From the NCBI GenBank assembly GCA_015067825.1, contig SVLQ01000009.1, forward strand, positions 1 through 64,000: DNA of 64,000 nucleotides, read 5' to 3'. Shown in pieces: positions 18,986 through 29,020 of this stretch (positions are counted from its first letter, which is position 1; each line of letters opens with the position of its first letter). The translations under genes and the position numbers were made by a program. The notes under the pieces were generated by a model. That model was not told the DNA's origin. It did no database searches and saw nothing but the letters and a program-made list of their open reading frames with translations. The stretch comes from Oscillospiraceae bacterium (GTDB lineage Bacteria; Bacillota; Clostridia; Oscillospirales; QAMX01).

Positions 18986-20515
18986 TCAGCGCATCATGTT
19001 CGGAGGATCGTTGTCGTGGTGGCGGGGCTCTTTGCGCTGCGATTTCTGCTTCTTTTTATTATTGTAGAAGAAAATCGAGCACATGATTATGATACCGTAA
19101 ATCAGGGCGCAGAAAATGGCGACACAGAGGAGGATGAGCAAAAATTTGATCATAATCCCCACGAATGTGCTGCCCTTGTCCTGATCGGGAGACGCTGTCT
19201 GGACGTTGGTGGATGCGGTCGTCGTCTGCACAATGGCCGATGCGGTCGGGTCGCCGGTGCCAACATTGGAAGAACTGCCCGGTTCTATGGTGCTGCCGTC
19301 GGGGCTGGTAACGACCGGTGCCGATGTGGCGGCGGGCTGACCGTAGCTGCTGCGGGCGAGCAGATCGGTTTCGGCGACGAGGTAACCGTTGTCGTAGAGG
19401 CGGAGGATGCCGAGCTTGCCGCCGGCGGCGACAGGTTCGGTGATTTTGGCTGGCAGATCGTAAACGCGGTCATAGTCGAGGTAGTTGTCGGATGCGTGGC
19501 AGAGCACAGTGAAGGCCGCTGGCTCGACTAGCATCGTCGAACCGTCGGCGGTCGGAACCGATTTTGCGAGGTCGATCGTGTCGGTCACTTCGGTGAGCAT
19601 CAGGTTAGCGGCGAAATGCTCGATGAGGGCAGAGGTGTCCTTAAACGTCGTGCCTTGCGGTGCCTTCATGATGACCGTGACGTATTCGAGTCCGCCGTAT
19701 TCAGCGTAGGTCACGAGCGTGTTGCCGGCGGGCGTGGTGAAGCCGGTCTTGCCGCCGATGACCTTGGCGTTATAGTAAGAAGAATTGGTGAGGATGAGCT
19801 TGTTGGTCGAATTTAAGTGGCGCGGCTCGGCGCATTTGTTGGTCGGCGGGATCTCGAACGAGGGCGTGGAGATGATGTCGAGGAGCAAATCGTGCTTGAT
19901 GCACTCGGTCATCAGCGTGGCGAGATCGCGCGGGGTCGTGTAGTGGTTGGGATCGTGCAGACCGTTAAGGGTCACGAAATGCGTGTTGTCCATGCCGAGT
20001 TCGGCGGCTTTGGCATTCATCATGTCGGCGAACGCGTCAAAGCTGCCGGCGATATGCTCACCGATGCCGAGACAGGTCTCGTTGGCGCTGGCGACCATCA
20101 TGCCGTAGAGCACCTGCCGCACCGTCAACTCTTCGCCGACATCGATGGAGATGTGCATGGTGTCGCGGGGGATCCCGTAGACCGCTTCGTGCGAGAAAGT
20201 CACGATATCGTCGAGCGAGAGCTTGCCGGCCTCGATCTGTTCAACGGCGACAAGTGCGGTCATCAGCTTGGTTGTGCTCGCCGGGTACATCTGCGCGTCG
20301 GCATTTTTTTCGTAGAGAACCGTTCCGGTCGTCAGTTCGATCATAAAAGCCGCGTTGCCGGAAACGCCGGGCGCTGCGGGCACATCGCACGCATCCCCGT
20401 AGGCGGCAGAGGCATATGGACACAGGCAGAAAACAGCCAGCAAAACAAGCAGCAGAGCAATGGGTCTTTGGTGTTTCACGAGGGCAGACCTCCAATTATC
20501 AACAGACATTTTCAT
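18986..20515 (-). CDS. D-alanyl-D-alanine carboxypeptidase (PBP5/6-like)
   Basis: SxxK (ASTTKLM), SAN (VASANET), KTG (GGKTGFT) motifs; N-terminal signal, C-terminal TM. Confidence 0.93.
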   Translation of the reverse strand: MKMSVDNWRSALVKHQRPIALLLVLLAVFCLCPYASAAYGDACDVPAAPGVSGNAAFMIELTTGTVLYEKNADAQMYPASTTKLMTALVAVEQIEAGKLSLDDIVTFSHEAVYGIPRDTMHISIDVGEELTVRQVLYGMMVASANETCLGIGEHIAGSFDAFADMMNAKAAELGMDNTHFVTLNGLHDPNHYTTPRDLATLMTECIKHDLLLDIISTPSFEIPPTNKCAEPRHLNSTNKLILTNSSYYNAKVIGGKTGFTTPAGNTLVTYAEYGGLEYVTVIMKAPQGTTFKDTSALIEHFAANLMLTEVTDTIDLAKSVPTADGSTMLVEPAAFTVLCHASDNYLDYDRVYDLPAKITEPVAAGGKLGILRLYDNGYLVAETDLLARSSYGQPAATSAPVVTSPDGSTIEPGSSSNVGTGDPTASAIVQTTTASTNVQTASPDQDKGSTFVGIMIKFLLILLCVAIFCALIYGIIIMCSIFFYNNKKKQKSQRKEPRHHDNDPPNMMR

Positions 20516-20743
20516 TCACTCTATATTGTACCATATCAATGCATGGATTGTCAAAATAATTTTGGGTTCCATACGGTTTTCGACAGATTTTTCCGCACCA
20601 TGCCTCCGGGATTTTCCAAACAAGCGGGAAGAACGGCGGAGGGAATGCGGCAAAATCCATACAGAAAGAGCGCGGAGAAACGAAATAATTATGGAATTTG
20701 AGTCTTTTCGTTTGGGCATCATCGTGGTATAATATATTTTATA

Positions 20744-21463
20744 ATGGATCGATATATTTCCGTGCAGAGGAGGAATAGGATGCTGAGCGAGACCTTGTCG
20801 AAAACGATCCTGTTTGCCGGGCACTACGGCAGCGGGAAAACCAATATGGCGCTGGCGCTGGCGATCGAGCTGAAAAAAGCCGGCCGCGACGTTACCGTCA
20901 TCGATCTCGACATCATTAACCCCTATTTCCGTCTGGCCGACGGCAGCGAACGGCTGGCGGCGCACGGGATCGACCATATCGCACCGATGTACGCCAATAC
21001 CAACGTCGATATCCCCGTCCTGCCGCCGAAAGTCGGCGCGCTGATCGATTCTTACGAGGGAACGCTGATCATCGACGTCGGCGGCGACGATACGGGTGCG
21101 GCAGCTTTGGGCGGATTTTCCAAAGCGATCACCGCGCGCGGCTACGAGATGCTGCTGGCGGTCAACTGCTACCGCCCCTTTACCGGCACGCAGGGTGAGG
21201 CGATGGACGTTGCCGCGCAGATCGAGCACGCTTCGCACCTGAAGTTCACGGGGCTGGCGGCCAACCCGAACCTTGGCCGCGAGACTACCGCAGAAACGAT
21301 CACGACGGCGCTGCCCTTCACGAGTGCGCTCTCGGAAGAGACCGGACTGCCGATCGTTTTGACGGCTGTGCGCAAAGATCTGGCCGAGGCGGTCGCGCCG
21401 GAGATTTCCGGTGAGATCTTGGAGATCGAGATCCTCGAAAAACCCGGCTGGGAAATTTATTAG
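20744..21463 (+). CDS. P-loop NTPase co-transcribed with the oxidoreductase operon
   Basis: FAGHYGSGKTNMALALA Walker A, ParA/MinD-like DLDIINPYFR. Confidence 0.8.
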   Translation: MDRYISVQRRNRMLSETLSKTILFAGHYGSGKTNMALALAIELKKAGRDVTVIDLDIINPYFRLADGSERLAAHGIDHIAPMYANTNVDIPVLPPKVGALIDSYEGTLIIDVGGDDTGAAALGGFSKAITARGYEMLLAVNCYRPFTGTQGEAMDVAAQIEHASHLKFTGLAANPNLGRETTAETITTALPFTSALSEETGLPIVLTAVRKDLAEAVAPEISGEILEIEILEKPGWEIY

Positions 21464-21505
21464 AACGAAACCAAAGCAATTCAGCATGGAAAGGTGATAG
21501 AGCAA

Positions 21506-21712
21506 ATGGCAAAAGTGACGATTGACGAAAAACGCTGTAAGGGCTGCGGCCTGTGCACTGCGGTCTGCCCGAAAAAGATCGTAGCGCTCGCGGCGCACCG
21601 TCTCAACGCAAAGGGGCATCACCCCGCAGAGATCACGGATCAGGAAAAATGCATTGCCTGCGCGATGTGCGCTCGGATGTGTCCGGATGCGGCGATCACG
21701 GTAGAACGGTAA
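21506..21712 (+). CDS. 4Fe-4S ferredoxin subunit of 2-oxoacid:ferredoxin oxidoreductase
   Basis: CKGCGLCTAVCPKK and CIACAMCARMCP clusters. Confidence 0.92.
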   Translation: MAKVTIDEKRCKGCGLCTAVCPKKIVALAAHRLNAKGHHPAEITDQEKCIACAMCARMCPDAAITVER

Positions 21713-21728
21713 AACGGAGGGAACAAGA

Positions 21729-22792
21729 ATGGCTGAAAAGATTTTGATGAAGGGCAACGAAGCGCTTGCCGAAGCGGCAATCCGCGCCGGCTGCCGCTGC
21801 TTCTTCGGTTACCCGATCACTCCGCAAACGCAGGTTGCGGAATATATGGCGAAAAAGCTGCCGAAGATCGGCGGCGTCTACCTGCAGAGCGAAAGCGAAG
21901 TTTCGGCGATCAACATGGTCATGGGTGCGGTTTCTACCGGTGCCCGTGCGATGACGTCGAGCTCCTCGCCCGGCATCTCGCTGAAGGCGGAAGGCATCTC
22001 CTACATCGCCGGCTGCGATCTGCCCGCGGTCATCGTCAACATGCAGCGCGGCGGCCCCGGCCTTGGCGGCATCCAGCCCGCGCAGTCGGACTACTATCAG
22101 GCGACGAAGGGTCTCGCCCACGGCGACTTCCACCTGATCGTCCTCGCGCCGTGCGGCGTGCAGGAAATCGTCGACCTCATGGGCAAGGCGTTTGACCTCG
22201 CCGACCAGTACAGAATGCCCGTCATGATCCTCGGCGACGGTATGCTCGGCCAGATGATGGAACCGATCACGCTGCCGGAACCGAAGGAAGAAGACCGCAG
22301 CGCCAAGACCTGGGCCACCAGCGGCACCAAGGGCGAGCGCAAGCACAACATCGTCAACTCGCTCTACATCCAGCCCGACGAACTCGAACGCCTGGTGCGC
22401 GAACGCTACGAGCGCTATGCCCAGATCGAGCGCGACGAAGTGATGTGCGAAGAGTACATGGTTGATGACGCCGATATCGTCATCGCCGCCTACGGTGCCT
22501 CTGCCCGTATCGCCAAAAACGCGATCGCCGCGGCCCGCGCCGAAGGTATCAAGGTCGGTCTCCTGCGTCCGATCACGCTGTGGCCGTTCCCGAAGGCCAC
22601 GTTTGCCAAGGCTGCCGAGACCGCCAAGGCGTTCCTCACCGTTGAAATGAGCATGGGCCAGATGGTCGACGACGTCAAGCTCGCCATCGAATGCAAGCGC
22701 CCCGTCCACTTCTTCGGCCGCACGGGCGGCGTCGTGCCGACCCCGGCGGAAATTCTCGCTGAAATCAAAAAGATCCACGGAGGTGACCGATA

Positions 22793-22793
<1 letters not shown>
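21729..22793 (+). CDS. 2-oxoacid:acceptor oxidoreductase alpha subunit (VorB/KorA type)
   Basis: [28 protein letters not shown]... Confidence 0.92.
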
Positions 22794-23545
<752 letters not shown>

Positions 23546-23549
23546 GAAC

Positions 23550-24083
23550 ATGACGAATTATAATATTTTGATCGCCGGGTTTGGCGGCCAGGGCATTCAG
23601 TTTGCCGGCAAGCTGCTGACCTATATCGGTATGTACACGGGCCTCGAGGTTTCTCTCTACCCCTCCTACGGTCCGGAAATGCGCGGCGGCACCTCCAACT
23701 GCGGTGTCAACATCAGCGACGCGCCGATCGCTTCTCCGCTGGTCGTCAGCCCGACCGAGCTGATCGTGATGAATGCGCCCTCGTTGGAAAAATTTGAGCA
23801 GGCCACGGTTGCCGGCGGCAAGATCTTCTACGACAGCACGTTTATTTCTGAGACGGCCGGCCGCGAAGACGTCACCTACTTCGGCATCCCCGTGACGAAG
23901 ATCGCCGAGGAAAACGGTATCGCCAAGCTCGCCAACGTCATCATGTGCGGCAAGTTCCTGAAGGAAACCGGCCTCTGCGACATCGAGACGGCTGCTCCGA
24001 TCATCAAGAAACTCGTGCCCGCCAAGAAACCCGAACTCTACGACCTCAATATGAAGGCACTTGAGATGGGCTTTGGCCTTTAA
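23550..24083 (+). CDS. 2-oxoacid:acceptor oxidoreductase gamma subunit
   Basis: GFGGQGIQFAGKLL...PSYGPEMRGGTSNC. Confidence 0.92.
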   Translation: MTNYNILIAGFGGQGIQFAGKLLTYIGMYTGLEVSLYPSYGPEMRGGTSNCGVNISDAPIASPLVVSPTELIVMNAPSLEKFEQATVAGGKIFYDSTFISETAGREDVTYFGIPVTKIAEENGIAKLANVIMCGKFLKETGLCDIETAAPIIKKLVPAKKPELYDLNMKALEMGFGL

Positions 24084-24117
24084 GAACGCCAATCGTTCCT
24101 AAATTGAAACTTAAATG

Positions 24118-24155
24118 CAAAAACAGCATTGCGGCAAAGCTGCAATGCTGTTTTT
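24118..24155 (+). terminator. Terminator after the oxidoreductase operon
   Basis: AAACAGCATTGC-N7-GCAATGCTGTTTTTT. Confidence 0.8.
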
Positions 24156-24312
24156 TGATCTGATGAGTCATGGAAAAATGACGGCGCTTCAACCGCAGTC
24201 GGCATTTGCCGAATGCGGAACAGATCCAATCAAAAAACGCGAACTGCAGCTTTGCGGCAGTTCGCGTTTTTCTTCGTATTCTCCGTTCGGAATCCCGATT
24301 CCGAACGATTTC

Positions 24313-25266
24313 TTAAATGTCCAACTGCTTGATGATGCCCTTGAGCGTGTCGGCGCTCTTTCTGAGGAGAGCAACTTCGTTGTCGGTCATCGTGGGGGCG
24401 ATCGAACGCTTCAGACCCTGCGCACCGATGACGAACGGCAGGCTCAGACAGACGTCGCTGATGCCGTACTGGTTGTGCAGCATCCCCGAAACGGTCATGA
24501 CCGCATCGGTGTCGCGGATGATGTATTCACAGAGGCGGTTGACCGAGGTGGCGATGGCGTAGTAGGTCGCGCTCTTGAGTTCAATGATCTTCGCGCCGGC
24601 CGTGCGCATATCGTCTTCGATGTCGTGCAGTTCCATCTTGCCGCACTGGTTGTGCTTGCTGCAGATGTCGGTGCAGTAGCGGCTCATCGGCATACCGGCG
24701 ATCGTGACGAGCGACCACGGGATCATCGAGGTGTCGCCGTGTTCGCCGAAAACGTACGCGTGGACATTTTTCGGGCTGATGTTCATGTGGTCGGCGAGAC
24801 GCGAACGCAGACGCGCCGAGTCGAGGATCGTGCCCGAACCGATGACCTGGCGCTCCGAAAGGTCGGTCGTTTTCAGGATCGTGTAGGTGATGATGTCGAC
24901 GGGATTGCTGACGACGAGGTAAACCGCGTCGGAAGCGTAGCGGAGAATTTCCGGCATGACCGACTTGGTCACGTCGACGTTGGCCTGCGCGAGGTCCAAA
25001 CGGGTCTGACCCGGCTTGCGCGCCATACCAACGGTGAAGATGACGATATCGCTGCCAACGGCATCCTGATAGCTGCCGGCGTAGATGTTGAGTGCCGAAC
25101 TGAACGGCGTACCGTGGATGATGTCCATGGCTTCGCCGCGGGCTTTCTTTTCGTTGATGTCGATCAAAACGACCTCAGAAACGAGCCCGGTGATCGACAG
25201 CGTGTATGCGATGGAAGCACCGACGTTACCGGCGCCGAGGATCGTAATTTTCTTACCTTTTCTCAC
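24313..25266 (-). CDS. ldh: L-lactate dehydrogenase
   Basis: ILGAGNVGASIAY, ARKPGQTRLDL, VFGEHGDTSMIPWS. Confidence 0.9.
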   Translation of the reverse strand: MRKGKKITILGAGNVGASIAYTLSITGLVSEVVLIDINEKKARGEAMDIIHGTPFSSALNIYAGSYQDAVGSDIVIFTVGMARKPGQTRLDLAQANVDVTKSVMPEILRYASDAVYLVVSNPVDIITYTILKTTDLSERQVIGSGTILDSARLRSRLADHMNISPKNVHAYVFGEHGDTSMIPWSLVTIAGMPMSRYCTDICSKHNQCGKMELHDIEDDMRTAGAKIIELKSATYYAIATSVNRLCEYIIRDTDAVMTVSGMLHNQYGISDVCLSLPFVIGAQGLKRSIAPTMTDNEVALLRKSADTLKGIIKQLDI

Positions 25267-25559
25267 AGAAAACTCTCCTTATAAGAGAAATATTGGATAT
25301 TCTGTTTTTATTTGCGGTGGCCGGAGTATCGCCGTTTGTTGATACGATACCACTTTACCGTATTATAATATATGATCGATGGTTTGTAAAGAGAAAAAGC
25401 TACAAAAAAATGCCGAAAAGAAGAAAGCGAAGACGGTAAAATCTTGTCAAAATTATGCATAAAACAAAAAAATGTGCGAAAAAACTGATAAAAAAGGGAA
25501 AATCAAAAGAAAACGGCAGGACGGTGTTTCCGTCCTGCCGTGGTGAAAATGCCGACGAA

Positions 25560-26642
25560 TTAATCGAAATAAATGGTTTTGCCGGTTTCGGCCGAGGTGT
25601 AGATCGCTTCGATGATCTGCGAAACAACCGCGGCTTTTCTGCCCGGAGCTAGAAGCGGCGTGCCTTCGGTAACGGCGCTGATCCACTGCGCCATATCGTA
25701 AGCGCTGTCTCTCATGTCATCACCCTTGAAGAGGTCGCGGGTGTATTTGTTGGTTTCAAAGTGCTGGGTATAGAGCGTGCCGTTGACTTCGCCGTTGACA
25801 ACGATGTTGTCGTCGTCGTCGAAGCAGAGGCCGGCCTTGTCACCGACGACGATCGGGGTCGAGCCGGTCTGTTCCATGTTGATCGACCACGACGCTTCAA
25901 TGGTCATCGCGCAGCCGTTTTTAAAGCGGACAAAGCCCATCGCAGAGTCTTCGACCTGATATTCTTCTTCGGTGAAGAGGCGGCCGTTGTGGGTCTCGCA
26001 GCCCTTCGCGCCGATCTTGCGGTACGAAACGCCGGTAACGCTTTCGACTTCGTAGTTGTCGATGATAAAGAGGGCGGAGTCGATCGAGTGGGTGCCGATG
26101 TCGATCATCGGGCCGCCGCCCTGTTTTTCGTAATCAAGGAACACGCCCCAGGTCGGAACGCCGCGGCGGCGCAGGTTGCGGGCTTTGACGTAGTAGATGT
26201 CGCCCAGAACACCCTGCTTCACGAGGTTACGCGCCAGCTGATATTCGGAACGGCTGCGGGTCTGGTAGCCGATCGAGAGCAGCTTGCCGGCTTTTTCGGC
26301 CGCTTCGCACATCTTGAGCGCGTCGGCGTAGGTCTTGGCCATCGGCTTTTCGCAGTAAACGTGCTTGCCGGCGGCAAAAGCGTCGATCGTGATCGGGGCA
26401 TGGCTGGAGTTCGGCGTACAAACGTGGACGACTTCGATCTCTTCCATCGCGAGCAGATCGTGGTAATCTTCAAAAACCTTCGCGCCTTCCACACCGAATT
26501 TTTCGGCGGCCGCCTGCGCACGGGCGATATCGATGTCGCAGAAGGCGACGATCTCCAGATTTTCAATGCGCTTCAGATTGGGCATATGTTTGCTGTTGGC
26601 AATACCGCCGCAGCCGATGATGCCGACTTTAACGTTTCTCAT
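25560..26642 (-). CDS. Gfo/Idh/MocA family oxidoreductase
   Basis: VGIIGCGGIANSKHMPNL, VCTPNSSHAPI, GKHVYCEKPMAKT. Confidence 0.93.
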   Translation of the reverse strand: MRNVKVGIIGCGGIANSKHMPNLKRIENLEIVAFCDIDIARAQAAAEKFGVEGAKVFEDYHDLLAMEEIEVVHVCTPNSSHAPITIDAFAAGKHVYCEKPMAKTYADALKMCEAAEKAGKLLSIGYQTRSRSEYQLARNLVKQGVLGDIYYVKARNLRRRGVPTWGVFLDYEKQGGGPMIDIGTHSIDSALFIIDNYEVESVTGVSYRKIGAKGCETHNGRLFTEEEYQVEDSAMGFVRFKNGCAMTIEASWSINMEQTGSTPIVVGDKAGLCFDDDDNIVVNGEVNGTLYTQHFETNKYTRDLFKGDDMRDSAYDMAQWISAVTEGTPLLAPGRKAAVVSQIIEAIYTSAETGKTIYFD

Positions 26643-26845
26643 AGCTTTACCTCCGTTTGTCTGTTGTACGGGCAAACCCGCTTCCTATAAAAACAGTATA
26701 CCACAAAACGCACCGCAGTTCAATGCTTTTTTGCGAAAAAGCGGAGACTCTTTTGGGAAGAAAACAGTTGCGGAATCGGTGGATTTATGGTATCATGTTG
26801 GTAGAAAAAATGCGGGATACCGCATCCGGAAGGGTAGGAATTACT

Positions 26846-27751
26846 ATGGCGGAGAAACGCTGGAACGTGGTTTTTGACACCGATATCGGCCCCGACTGCG
26901 ATGACGTCGGTGCGCTGATGCTGCTTTTGAACATGGAAAAAGAGGGCCTTTGCACTCTTTCGGCAGTCACCCATTCGACCTCCAGCCCCTTCGGCTGCGG
27001 CTGCGTGGATGTGATCTGCCGGGCAGAAGGCCGCGACGACGTGCCCATCGGCACCTTAAAGCGCGGCGGCGTCTGCTGCGGATTTAACGATGGCAAATAC
27101 AACGAGGTCATCAGCGGCCTGTATAAAAACCGTTTCTCCGGTGGGCGTGAGGCGCCGGACGCCGTGCGTGTGATGCGGCAGGCATTCGTCGAAAACGACG
27201 AGGTGCTCCTGATCGCCGTCGGTCCCTTGGGCAATATCGCCGACTTTTTGCAGAGCGGCCCCGATGATCTGAGCCCCTTGAGCGGGATCGAGTTGGCGCG
27301 TGCGAAGTGTCCGCGCTTTGTCTGCATGGGAGGTATGCTCAGCGGAGACCGCAGAGAGTTCAATTTCATTGTTGAGCCCGAAGCCACGCGTTTCGTGCTC
27401 GCCAACTGGCCGACGGAGATCGAATTCTCCGAGTTCAGCGTCGGTGCCGACGTCGAAACCGGTGCGACCCTCTCGCAAACGCTCGGCCGCCTGCATCCCG
27501 CCGCGCTGGCCTATGCCCTTTATAGCCCCCACGGCCGCGCAAGCTTCGACCAAACGGCGGTCTACCAAGCAATCCTGCCCGAAAACGATCTCTTCGAGCT
27601 GAGTGAACGCGGCTGGATGAGCCTCGATGACCAAAACGCGACCGTCTGGGCGCCCGATCCCGCCGGCCGCCACCGCTGGTTCAAAAAGATGCAGTCGAAA
27701 GAAGCCGTCGGTGCGGTGATCGATGCGTGGATGATGAAAAGCGCAAAATAG
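26846..27751 (+). CDS. Nucleoside hydrolase family protein
   Basis: VVFDTDIGPDCDDVGALMLLL, LIAVGPLGNIADFL. Confidence 0.88.
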   Translation: MAEKRWNVVFDTDIGPDCDDVGALMLLLNMEKEGLCTLSAVTHSTSSPFGCGCVDVICRAEGRDDVPIGTLKRGGVCCGFNDGKYNEVISGLYKNRFSGGREAPDAVRVMRQAFVENDEVLLIAVGPLGNIADFLQSGPDDLSPLSGIELARAKCPRFVCMGGMLSGDRREFNFIVEPEATRFVLANWPTEIEFSEFSVGADVETGATLSQTLGRLHPAALAYALYSPHGRASFDQTAVYQAILPENDLFELSERGWMSLDDQNATVWAPDPAGRHRWFKKMQSKEAVGAVIDAWMMKSAK

Positions 27752-27897
27752 AAAATCGATACAGCAGAAGTTATTTTTATGCACCAATTTGGCGCAGGAT
27801 ATTGATAAACCGGTGTGTTTGTGCTATAATATACGGGTGTCGTCAACATTGATCGTTTGCCGGCGCGAAACAGAAAAAAGAAGAGGAGACCAATTTT

Positions 27898-28503
27898 ATG
27901 AGTTCTTTCTGTCCCGATTGCGGAACGCCGCTGAAACCCGAATGGAAAATCTGCACCAACTGCGGTAAACAGCTTGCCCAGACCGCGCCCACTGCTCGCC
28001 AGTGCATCCAATGCGGCACGATTAAGCAGGGCGACGTCGCCTTCTGCCCCAACTGTGGTGGCCAGATGGTAGAATTCGTGCAGAAACCCACCGGTGCAAA
28101 GGCTGCGAACAAGAAAAAACGCCTGATCTACGGTGGTGTGACCGCGGGTATTGCGTTCTTTACCTTCCTCAGCTTCTTCCTGCCCTATGCCTCCAACGGC
28201 TTTGGTATGACGATCAGTGCCTCGAAACTGATGGGCACGAGCTTTGCGGAAGAAACCTTCCTCCTGATCGCGTTCCTTTTGAGCATTGTCACGCTGCTTT
28301 GCGCGGCCGGTGCGATCTTTAAGCGCAAGCTCTACATTGCGACGATTATCCTCCCGCTGTTTGCACTGTTCTTCCACATTCTGCCGATCGGCTCGCTCAA
28401 CGGCTCCCCTGCTTTCGGCTTCATTCTCCACCTTCTGACCTCGATTGCAACCTTTATCGTTTCCATCGTGGCGCTGAAGGCGACCAAATCGAAAAAACGC
28501 TGA
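27898..28503 (+). CDS. Double zinc-ribbon membrane protein
   Basis: CPDCGTPLKPEWKICTNCGKQL and CIQCGTIKQGDVAFCPNCGGQM followed by TM helices. Confidence 0.8.
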   Translation: MSSFCPDCGTPLKPEWKICTNCGKQLAQTAPTARQCIQCGTIKQGDVAFCPNCGGQMVEFVQKPTGAKAANKKKRLIYGGVTAGIAFFTFLSFFLPYASNGFGMTISASKLMGTSFAEETFLLIAFLLSIVTLLCAAGAIFKRKLYIATIILPLFALFFHILPIGSLNGSPAFGFILHLLTSIATFIVSIVALKATKSKKR

Positions 28504-28830
28504 CAAATCTATCCAAACAGCCGGAAAAGCTTTGCTTCTCCGGCTGTTTTTCCATTTGTTTCCGGCGCATGAACAGCTGAAAACCGCATATACTATCTTC
28601 GGACGAGCGATCGTCCAAACGATCCCTCCACAGTCTGTTTTGCGGAAGTTACATTCCGTCCGGCGCACAAGGGCTGCAATGCCGGAACATTCTGTGCGCC
28701 GGATCGGAAACAGCCGGAATCTGCATTGGCGGATTCCGGCTGTTTTTTTACAGAAGAAGGCGGCGCACAGATCGCCTTCTGTACGCCGCCTTCTCAAGAG
28801 GTTTATCATAAGAGGATTGAGGTGGTGAAA

Positions 28831-28995
28831 TTATTTGTCGGTATGCCCGCTGCAGCAGCTGCATTGGGAAGAGCATTTGCCGTTTGCGGGGCAGCCGATG
28901 CATTTTTTGCCTTGCTTTTTTGCGCGGATTACATACCACGCAGCCAAAGCCACGATGATTGCGAGTACGGCAATCAGGATGATGTTTTCCAACAT
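28831..28995 (-). CDS. FeoB-associated Cys-rich membrane protein (54 aa)
   Basis: Manual translation MLENIILIAVLAIIVALAAWYVIRAKKQGKKCIGCPANGKCSSQCSCCSGHTDK; immediately downstream of feoB. Confidence 0.85.
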   Translation of the reverse strand: MLENIILIAVLAIIVALAAWYVIRAKKQGKKCIGCPANGKCSSQCSCCSGHTDK

Positions 28996-29020
28996 ACCGA
29001 TGTTCTCCTTTTCGGGGACT

